A stretch of DNA of 21,353 nucleotides. Source: Anammoximicrobium sp032229885. GTDB lineage: Bacteria; Planctomycetota; Planctomycetia; Pirellulales; Pirellulaceae. The translations under genes and the position numbers were made by a program. Below are positions 1-6,011 of this stretch, in pieces (position 1 is the first letter of the stretch; each line of letters starts with the position of its first letter). The stretch lies in assembly GCA_032229885.1 (NCBI GenBank), contig JAVYAJ010000039.1, forward strand, positions 1-21,353, read 5' to 3'. The notes beneath the pieces are model-generated. The model was not told the origin of the DNA and ran no database searches. It was given only the letters and a program-made list of their open reading frames with translations.

Positions 1-14
1 CGCGCGGCGCCAGC

Positions 15-91
15 CCTGGGGCGTTGCCCCAGGCTACGGTGATCAGAGGCCTTCGGCCAAACAGATTCTTGGGTTGCGGGCGACAGCCCGC
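15..91. repeat. Cluster of three short perfect hairpins (intergenic repeat)
   Basis: Three perfect hairpins follow one another. The first is CCTGGGGC (15-22) pairing with GCCCCAGG (26-33) over a 3-nt loop. The second is GGCC (48-51) with GGCC (55-58) over ttc. The third is GCGGGC (76-81) with GCCCGC (86-91) over gaca. The phrase CCCTGGGGCGTTGCCCCAGG resembles dispersed intergenic repeats I associate with planctomycete genomes, which is recollection and not a search result. Otherwise the gap at 1-375 holds only a doubtful minus-strand ORF at 111-290 and no convincing promoter. Confidence 0.5.
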
Positions 92-110
92 GTTAATCGT
101 ACAGCAGATT

Positions 111-290
111 CTACTCCGCGCGCTTGCGGCTCGGCAGGTTCACGGATACGTTGAGCACGTTTGGATGGACGACGGCGCCAAAGGCTGGGTTCGAAATGAC
201 TTCGCGATATCGGGCACACTCACGCACAGGCGTCAAGGCACACGGGACGCGCGGGATACTTCTCGGCCCGTTTGCTGAGGCCGCGTCCAT
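111..290 (-). CDS. Doubtful small ORF or gene remnant, 59 aa
   Basis: A minus-strand ORF runs from ATG at 290 to TAG at 111-113. No family is recognised. The second half reads like ordinary protein (for example NPAFGAVVHPNVLNVSVNLP followed by a charged C-terminus), and its third codon positions are mostly G or C, as in the real genes here. There is no Shine-Dalgarno sequence before the ATG and the first 20 codons look less protein-like, so this may be the 3' end of a decayed gene or chance. It stops just beyond the hairpin cluster at 15-91. Confidence 0.2.
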   Translation of the reverse strand: MDAASANGPRSIPRVPCALTPVRECARYREVISNPAFGAVVHPNVLNVSVNLPSRKRAE

Positions 291-375
291 AATTCGACAA
301 GTCGTCTTGAACCAAACCCTCTGAGCAACCTACCTGCCGGCACGGAGTCTAAGAATCCGTGTCGACGCGAGATGA

Positions 376-1269
376 ATGGTCATGATGTTGCGTTGGCTGA
401 TGACGAGCTATGCACACCAGGCGGCTCGCCAGGCGATCCAGCAAGCGGTCTCGCAAACCTGGCGACAGGTCTCCGGCCAACCCGTGGCCCGACCCGCTGG
501 CGAGCTTCCGCCGTGCGATGTGGCCCTGCTGCTGGCGACCGAAGTCGAAGCCGAAGGCCTGACTCGGCGTCTGGACGAGAGGACGACCACGCGTTGTGCG
601 ACGTTTCTGGAGCATGTGGGCCAGTGGGGCGGCCTGCGCGTCGTGGTGGCTGAATGCGGGCTGGGCGCGCGCACGGCCGAAACGGCCGCCGCGGATGTGA
701 TAGCCATCCACCGACCCGCGTGGGTCGTCTCCACTGGGTTCGCCGCAGCGCTGGCCGACGACGTGCGGCGCAGCCAGATCCTGATGGCCGATCGCGTGAT
801 CGACGCCGACCGCCGCGAATGGACCGTGGGTTCGAATCTCGATCGCGACGCGCTCGAACAGACTCGCGGGCTGCGCGTGGGTGGCCTGCTGAGCGTCGAC
901 CGTCTGGTCCATCGGACGGAGGAGAAACGCAGTCTGGCGCAGCAATACGACGCGTTGGCGTGCGACCTCCAGAGCGCGGCGGTCGCCGAGGCTTGTCGGC
1001 GCGCGGCGACGCGATTCCTGGCCGTGCGCGTGATCACCGATACGGTAGACGATCGCTGGTCACCCGAAATCGAGGCCCTGTTGGACCAGCGGTCCTGGGC
1101 CGGCAAGCTTGGCGCCGCAACCGGCGCCACGTGGCGTCGGCCTGGGTGGGTCAAGGATCTGCTGCGGCTGCAAGAGCAAGCCGAACTGGCCTCGAATCGC
1201 CTGGCCCACTTTTGCGCCGGCCTGCTGCCACAATTGGTCCACGACGGTCACAAAGATAGCGCCGACTGA
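376..1269 (+). CDS. Nucleosidase/phosphorylase superfamily protein (MTA/SAH nucleosidase-like)
   Basis: This protein of 297 residues has the nucleoside phosphorylase/nucleosidase fold (PNP_UDP family), whose members cleave or phosphorolyse N-glycosidic bonds of nucleosides. The domain starts near residue 48 (VALLLATEVEAEGL). A GLG loop lies at 95-97, the central strand and glycine turn VVSTGFAAAL at 117-126, and the substrate-binding segment at 197-203 reads DLQSAAV where MTA/SAH nucleosidases have DMESAA(V/I). VRVITDTVDD (217-226) matches the segment carrying the catalytic Asp, probably D222. The Glu that normally holds the ribose hydroxyls is Gln199 here, so activity or substrate may differ. 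Residues 1-46 form an unconserved, partly amphipathic extension. The start is uncertain: ATG at 376, 382, 385 and 400 are all in frame and none has a strong ribosome-binding site. It could act on adenosylated intermediates as HpnG does, but no hopanoid genes are nearby. Confidence 0.8.
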   Translation: MVMMLRWLMTSYAHQAARQAIQQAVSQTWRQVSGQPVARPAGELPPCDVALLLATEVEAEGLTRRLDERTTTRCATFLEHVGQWGGLRVVVAECGLGARTAETAAADVIAIHRPAWVVSTGFAAALADDVRRSQILMADRVIDADRREWTVGSNLDRDALEQTRGLRVGGLLSVDRLVHRTEEKRSLAQQYDALACDLQSAAVAEACRRAATRFLAVRVITDTVDDRWSPEIEALLDQRSWAGKLGAATGATWRRPGWVKDLLRLQEQAELASNRLAHFCAGLLPQLVHDGHKDSAD

Positions 1270-1280
1270 CCCTCGGGCGC

Positions 1281-1312
1281 TTGACCGGCCTCGTTTTCAG
1301 GTCGGCGGTCAA
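1281..1312. terminator. Candidate bidirectional terminator between convergent genes
   Basis: TTGACCG (1281-1287) pairs with CGGTCAA (1306-1312). An inner GCCT/AGGT stem continues the hairpin after a 3-nt bulge. It sits in the 94-bp gap between the ends of the nucleosidase gene (+) and the EamA gene (-). No long U-tract follows on either side, so termination is inferred from placement. Confidence 0.35.
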
Positions 1313-1363
1313 ACAATCGTCTCGACCCACGACCGCACGTCACCGGCTTGCGCTGCGCGCCGA

Positions 1364-1810
1364 CTATCGCACGGCGGACATCGACGCGCCCCACCCCAGC
1401 AGAGCGACGCCGGCGAGAATGAGGACGACGGCCACGATCTGCACCGCGTTCAGCGGCTCGCCGAGCACAATCGCTCCGACCACCGTCGTCACGACCAGCG
1501 ACCCGCCCACGATGATCGGATTGCCGACGGAAACGTCCACGCCTCGCTTGAACACGTAAAAGGTCAGGATTTCCACGATGCCGATCGCTACGCCGGCCAG
1601 GATGGCGATCCACACGCCGCGGGACGTCGCGTGAAGCGGCGTGTCGCTTGCGCGTCGGGCCCCCACCAACATGGCTACGCCGAACAAGGCCGCGACACAT
1701 TGCAGGACCACCGCGCCCAGCACGGCGTCGATATGCGCCGAAGACGCTTTCATGAACACGTTGTACAGCCCGAACATCAGGGCCGCCAAAGCGATCAGCC
1801 AAACGACCAT
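1364..1810 (-). CDS. Half-size EamA/DMT-family membrane transporter
   Basis: This integral membrane protein of 148 residues has about five hydrophobic helices (residues 2-19, 29-50, 65-85, 98-117, 123-142). It matches a single EamA repeat of the drug/metabolite transporter superfamily, which moves small metabolites or drugs out of or across the inner membrane. The family-typical segment is NPIIVGGSLVVTTVVGAIVLGEP cut across helices 4-5, ending in GEPL at 117-120, then a last helix rich in L, A and V. Usual EamA proteins have two such repeats and about 300 residues. One-repeat proteins like this (EmrE/SMR-like length) are thought to dimerise. The ATG at 1810 is chosen because GGAGGT (1825-1830, minus strand) lies 14 nt upstream; the ORF stays open upstream but that part is not protein-like. 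The substrate cannot be deduced. Confidence 0.85.
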   Translation of the reverse strand: MVVWLIALAALMFGLYNVFMKASSAHIDAVLGAVVLQCVAALFGVAMLVGARRASDTPLHATSRGVWIAILAGVAIGIVEILTFYVFKRGVDVSVGNPIIVGGSLVVTTVVGAIVLGEPLNAVQIVAVVLILAGVALLGWGASMSAVR

Positions 1811-2156
1811 CGTATTCGTTTCAGACCTCCTGAGTGCGGGCGACGTGTTTTTGTCGGATCCAGGCCGTTCGTTTTGGGCACGGAGCACAGTCTGGCATGG
1901 ATCCGGGCGCGATGCGGCCGCTTCGGCGAGCGCGACAGAACAAGATACCCGTGAACTCGAATCGCGACCAGTCGCACGCATTGGCCGAAAGTCGGGCTCC
2001 ACTCGGCGTGATCGCCCGCCGGAGTTGCGATCCGTGACTCGGGCGCCGATCAAGAGCGCGGGCGTCTGGCTCGCCATCCATGTCCCGGTCCCGCCGAGTT
2101 CCTCCACCACTAGAGCCTTGCTTCGTATCTTGCGCGCCCCGTGCGCGGATAGGGGA

Positions 2157-2239
2157 ACCACGAATAACACGAATAGCAGGAATAGAGAAAAACGGTTCGC
2201 CGCGATGTCTTTGTTCGTGTGATCTGTATGATCCGTGGT
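2157..2239. repeat. ACGAAT-type imperfect inverted repeat in a non-coding gap
   Basis: The arm at 2157-2182 begins ACCACGAATAACACGAATAG. The arm at 2214-2239 is its imperfect inverse (18 of 26 positions match) and ends GATCCGTGGT. The 31-nt loop lies at 2183-2213. Such ACCACGAAT/ATTCGTGGT arrays are familiar intergenic repeats in planctomycetes and some other bacteria (recollection). A GGCC-tca-GGCC hairpin follows at 2274-2284. The whole gap 1811-2407 otherwise holds only the leader of the EamA gene and the 3' flank of the methyltransferase gene. I see no gene in it. Confidence 0.5.
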
Positions 2240-2407
2240 TTTTTTCGGTATCTCTTGACCCTTGTTTGGTTGTGGCCTCAGGCCGCGTTAAGAAGGTCCT
2301 CGTCTAGCGGCCACGAACATCGATGGCGCGCTGCACCTTCGGTTCGCCGCGGTTCTGCGTTGTGGGATCTATCGACTCACGACGAATCGGGCCGACTCGA
2401 AGCGACA

Positions 2408-5284
2408 TCAGCCGTCAAGCGTGGAAAATGCCGCGGGCCAACCGCCCGCGTCTTCGATTGCCGCCTCGATCTCGATCTCGGCTCGCCAGGTTCCGCCAAG
2501 AGCCGACACGATCGCTTGGTAAACCATCAAATCGCGGTCGGTCAACATGCGCCCGCGCCGATCTTTGAGCCACTTGGCGCACACCTGATGCCCGCCGACG
2601 CGATAGGTCCAGATTGCGTCCGGCACGGGATCGAGCCAGACCGCGCGGTTGATGCTCACTCGCTGGGACGCATATTTCGGAAAGCCGGCCTGAACGATCG
2701 GCGCCTGGTCGATCGACCATTGCGACAAGGCAGCACCAGCCGACGCCGCGTCGCTCGACAACGGCCCGGCGGCCTGCACGGCCCGCGGATGAGACTCGGG
2801 CGTGGCCGCGGCGAGCCTCAGACCGCGCAGCAAATGCAAGTCGGCCAGTTGCCCGCCGACGGCGGCCAGCTCGCGAAAGAGCTTCGTTCGTCGCGGCAAC
2901 AGCACGCGTGGAAAATCGCTCCACAGCCGATCCGCGTAACGCAGTCGATATCCGGGCGAGAACAGCAAGGCGTACATATAGTGCAGCATGTCGCGCGCAC
3001 AGAATGCATCGTCCGACCGCGGGCCGTCGAGCTGCCAGCGAATCCCCAACTGCCTGGCCGCACGTTCCAAGAACGGTTCGTCGAGATTGACCCGGTCGCG
3101 AGGCGGGGCCGCGCCGTGTTCCGCGGAAATCCACAACGGGAATACCGACTCGCTGCCGCGATTGTCCGAACGGATCAAGCCGTCGAGCAACAGTTGATCG
3201 ACAATCCAGAAATAATTGCATGCTTGCGATGGCAGCATCTGACGCCGCGCGACCAATGCGAGGTTTCCCGGACGCAACAAACACGGCATCACCTTGTTTC
3301 GTGGCCAGTCGACCATGGCGTCGGACCAGTACACGAACCGCTCGTCGAACGGTCGATACCAACACGGGCGCACATGCTCGCGCCACCGCGGATCGGCCGC
3401 CATGCGGCGTCGCGCTTGGTCCAGTTTCCAGCCGCGAGTGTCGCCCGCTGGGTATGTAGGCGATCGCGTGTTGCGGAAATAACGCGCGCGGAGTTCGGCG
3501 TCGGCGATGGTCGGATCGCGAAAGTCCGCCATCCGGGCGAGCAGCTCGTCGCGCGTGAACGCGACGACAAAGTGGTCGCGAGCGGTGACCGGGGCGGTCG
3601 TATGGATCGGCATCAGATCCGGCAACCGCGGCGCGGCCGCATATTCCGCTGCTTCGGCTCGCGGGCGCGGGCAGAAAAAGTATTGGCTAGAAGTGGGCGT
3701 GATCGCCCGGAACCGCAGCGCTCGACGCGCCCCGCCCTCGGACGGCCGCGCGGCGCCACCGATCGTATTGCCGCCGATCACCTCCAGAGCGCGCAGCTTG
3801 TCGTCTGCGTCGCCCCACAATTCCGCATGACGCACGATCGGCGGGCGATCTGCGGACGGCGGGCGACGAAACAAGCCTATCGCCGTCCCTGGCGCGATTC
3901 CAAACACGTTTTCATCACGCCGTCCGTCCGGCGCGCATTCCCTTTTTTTGCGGTTGCCATGCAGGTCGATCACCGTAATCCGCGGAAACGTCGTCAGCAA
4001 CTGGTGGCGAACACCGCGGAATGTGGGATTGTCCAGGTAGCCATGATTGGTCACCAGTCCCACGATCCCGCAGCCCGTAGCCTCGATTCTCCAATGAGCG
4101 AAACGGAGGAACTTGACATAGTCGTCCTGTAGCCACGTCTTGCGCTCGCCGAGCGGCCGGGCATCGATCTCGAAGTAATTGCACCATCGGCCGCCGAGTT
4201 GGTCGCGTCCGCGCAGCAGATCCGCAATCCAGCGGCCCTGGTGGGTGGAAAGGCCGGAAAACGGCGGATTCCCTACGATCACGCTGAACGGCGTGCGGCA
4301 GGCCAGATTCCGGCCGGCAATCGCCGCCGGCCAGAATGCGTTGTCGCTCGCGGCGGGCATCGCGTCCGACGAGGTGATCGGCCCCGCCAACGTGTTTGCC
4401 AAGTGGATCTCTAACCGCGTAGCGGCTGTGAACGAGAAACCTAGCTCGGCCAGCGTGGCGACCAGCTTCACGGTGGCGACGACACACGCCGGGAGCATCA
4501 ATTCCAACCCGAACCATCGGGGCAGCAGGCGCCGGGCCACGTATTCATCCCACGCGCGGTCGGCCGGTGGGGGCGAGGCGTCGCGCGCTGGCCAGCGAAC
4601 GCTCGCCTGCGCGCAGGCCAGTCGCAGCCCTTCGTCGAAGAACACACCCGTCCCCAACGCTGGATCCAAGACCCGGACGAAAGGCGTTTCCGACGTCGCG
4701 CCCGCGGGCAACGCCAGCGATTTCATGCGTCGCGCGACGTCATCCCATGTCGCTTCGTCGGCCAAGCCGTCGCGGATTCCAAACTCGTCGACCAAGGCGC
4801 GATGCGCTTGCGACACGATATACCGGGCAATCGGCGGCGGCGTGTAGAACACGCCATGCCGCGTTCGCCTGCGTCGGTCTTGATGCCGGAGAAACGACTC
4901 GTAGAAGGCGAGGATCGAGTTGTCGCGCCCCGCGGCGGCGGGCGAAGCGTCGAGCTCGCGTTCGGCCGCCAAGGCCAACGATTCACGGATGATCTCCTTC
5001 CACAGCGGATTGGCGTGAGCCAGCGCCCAGGCGCGAACGTGTGGGTCGTCGAACACGGGTCGCGCCAGTGCGACCGCCGCGGCGCCGCAGGCGACCGACT
5101 CGGCGTACAGCGCGGCGAACGCGTCGTCGCTCAGATGGCTGTCGGTGGCCAGTCCCACCGCCGCGACCAGCTTCCGCAGGCCGCGGGGTCCCCGCGAAGA
5201 AGCCAATCGCCGCAGGATCCGCGGCCGCAGTTCCGCGGCTAGTTCCGACGTTTGGACGACGATGGCGGATCGGGTTCGAGCCAC
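2408..5284 (-). CDS. Type ISP-like adenine-specific DNA methyltransferase with specificity domain, no nuclease or helicase
   Basis: This protein of 958 residues should transfer a methyl group from S-adenosylmethionine to the N6 of adenine in a specific DNA site. Residues 1-140 resemble a coupler helix region. The SAM-binding motifs are GVFYTPPPIARYIV (144-157, motif X) and VLDPALGTGVFF (205-216, motif I). The catalytic N6-adenine motif NPPF is at 339-342. From about residue 530 the protein matches the C-terminal target-recognition part of LlaBIII-type ISP enzymes: YRPFDERFVYW (643-653), YALLFSPGYRLRYADRL (771-787), DFPRVLLP (790-797) and WTYRVGGHQVCAKWLKDR (892-909). Complete ISP enzymes are about 1,500-1,600 residues with an N-terminal nuclease and helicase motor, and both are missing. 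The GTG start at 5284 has AAAGG 8 nt upstream. No restriction, BREX or DISARM partner lies beside it. It may be an orphan methylase. Confidence 0.88.
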   Translation of the reverse strand: MARTRSAIVVQTSELAAELRPRILRRLASSRGPRGLRKLVAAVGLATDSHLSDDAFAALYAESVACGAAAVALARPVFDDPHVRAWALAHANPLWKEIIRESLALAAERELDASPAAAGRDNSILAFYESFLRHQDRRRRTRHGVFYTPPPIARYIVSQAHRALVDEFGIRDGLADEATWDDVARRMKSLALPAGATSETPFVRVLDPALGTGVFFDEGLRLACAQASVRWPARDASPPPADRAWDEYVARRLLPRWFGLELMLPACVVATVKLVATLAELGFSFTAATRLEIHLANTLAGPITSSDAMPAASDNAFWPAAIAGRNLACRTPFSVIVGNPPFSGLSTHQGRWIADLLRGRDQLGGRWCNYFEIDARPLGERKTWLQDDYVKFLRFAHWRIEATGCGIVGLVTNHGYLDNPTFRGVRHQLLTTFPRITVIDLHGNRKKRECAPDGRRDENVFGIAPGTAIGLFRRPPSADRPPIVRHAELWGDADDKLRALEVIGGNTIGGAARPSEGGARRALRFRAITPTSSQYFFCPRPRAEAAEYAAAPRLPDLMPIHTTAPVTARDHFVVAFTRDELLARMADFRDPTIADAELRARYFRNTRSPTYPAGDTRGWKLDQARRRMAADPRWREHVRPCWYRPFDERFVYWSDAMVDWPRNKVMPCLLRPGNLALVARRQMLPSQACNYFWIVDQLLLDGLIRSDNRGSESVFPLWISAEHGAAPPRDRVNLDEPFLERAARQLGIRWQLDGPRSDDAFCARDMLHYMYALLFSPGYRLRYADRLWSDFPRVLLPRRTKLFRELAAVGGQLADLHLLRGLRLAAATPESHPRAVQAAGPLSSDAASAGAALSQWSIDQAPIVQAGFPKYASQRVSINRAVWLDPVPDAIWTYRVGGHQVCAKWLKDRRGRMLTDRDLMVYQAIVSALGGTWRAEIEIEAAIEDAGGWPAAFSTLDG

Positions 5285-5309
5285 TTGTCAGACCTTTCGA
5301 CTCCGGGGC

Positions 5310-5337
5310 AGTGCATCGCCAATCCGGCGCGTGTCAA
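5310..5337 (-). promoter_or_regulatory. Candidate promoter of the DNA methyltransferase gene
   Basis: On the minus strand a perfect TTGACA (5337-5332) is followed after 16 nt by TGCACT (5315-5310), a weak -10 box matching 3 of 6 consensus bases. A start about 7 nt later would give a leader of roughly 20 nt that contains the AAAGG ribosome-binding site of the GTG start at 5284. Confidence 0.35.
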
Positions 5338-5532
5338 CGGTCGGGCTGGGGAAGATGGCCGATCGGGGTAAGCGGCCAGAGGTTCAGTGTGGACACGCCA
5401 GCATACGGCGGCAAACTCGTTCGCAAGATTTTCTCATGTCAGGCCGAGCAGCGTACCGATAAACAGGACACTTATCGACCGGGCGCCGTCTTCTGCGCTC
5501 GCTAATACTCGAAAATCAGGAATGTCACACGC

Positions 5533-5778
5533 ATGGCTCGACCGCAACTTCGCGTGCATCTTGGCAGCGACTGCTCGCACGATTTGTCCAGCTCGTTTGA
5601 CGAACCAACCAAGTGTCCCGACGTGACCGTCACCTTGGCGGACGTGCTGCCACTGCTGGCGGACGCCGTACAAATGCGACGCGCTTGGGTGCAAGATTTC
5701 ATGCAGGACCAGATTACGCTGAGCGCAGACCTGTACGGCGTCTTGATGGCGTACCAAGACCTGCGAAAGACGGGTTGA
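5533..5778 (+). CDS. Small conserved-looking hypothetical protein, 81 aa
   Basis: I do not recognise a named family. The protein has a polar, poorly structured N-terminus (1-28) and a predicted helical core, VTVTLADVLPLLADAVQMRR (31-50), followed by WVQDFMQDQITLSADLYGVL (52-71) and a short basic tail. It has no signal peptide or membrane segment. The WVQDF...ISxDLYxxL pattern looks like soluble, possibly regulatory small proteins seen beside planctomycete genes, but that is an impression. The ATG at 5533 has AGGAA (5518-5522) 10 nt upstream and a possible -10 box TAATAC at 5503-5508. It is divergent from the methyltransferase gene, separated by 248 bp, and converges on the PQQ-propeller gene. 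A role with the methyltransferase is possible but unsupported. Confidence 0.6.
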   Translation: MARPQLRVHLGSDCSHDLSSSFDEPTKCPDVTVTLADVLPLLADAVQMRRAWVQDFMQDQITLSADLYGVLMAYQDLRKTG

Positions 5779-6004
5779 TCTGCCGCGGGCCGCGACGCCT
5801 GGCGGGCGACACGTAGCTGACAGCACGCAACGGACCGCGCGCCACAATCGCGCGCACGCCGGCTAGAACGTCCAGCCCGCCGCGGCGCTGGCGAATCGAG
5901 AGCTCGGCAGACGGCTCGTCGGCGCACATGGCCAGCGTGTGGCTGACCGCGCGTTGACCCGCGACGAACAACGCGTCGCCGCCGGTTCGCTCGGTCTGCA
6001 TCAT
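5714..6004 (-). CDS. Doubtful 96-aa ORF directly after the PQQ-propeller gene
   Basis: A minus-strand ORF starts at one of two ATGs (6004 or 6001), 7 nt after the stop of the large propeller gene, so it could be co-translated with it. The first 60-70 codons have the strong G/C third-position bias of real genes here (for example LSIRQRRGGLDVLAGVRAIV). The last 20-25 codons overlap the 3' end of the plus-strand small gene antiparallel and look less protein-like. No ribosome-binding site is evident and no family is recognised. Confidence 0.25.
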   Translation of the reverse strand: MMQTERTGGDALFVAGQRAVSHTLAMCADEPSAELSIRQRRGGLDVLAGVRAIVARGPLRAVSYVSPARRRGPRQINPSFAGLGTPSRRRTGLRSA

Positions 6005-6011
6005 CGGACGG

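Noticed and set aside
820..845. tRNA T-arm-like GGTTCGAAT
   Set aside because: It lies inside the nucleosidase gene, and the flanking bases cannot form the 5-bp T stem. Similar GGTTCGA strings at about 188 and 5269 fail in the same way.
1811..2170. 120-residue N-terminal extension of the EamA protein
   Set aside because: The extension is not membrane-like, and GGAGGT precedes the inner ATG at 1810.
2219..4132. 637-codon plus-strand ORF
   Set aside because: It is antisense to the DNA methyltransferase gene, whose motifs are clear. Long antisense frames are expected at this GC content, and the product is Arg/His-rich without recognisable domains.
2408..6011. Complete restriction or phage-defence island (BREX, DISARM, type ISP)
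   Set aside because: Only the methylase is present. No nuclease, helicase, PglZ-like or Drm-like partner occurs within the window.
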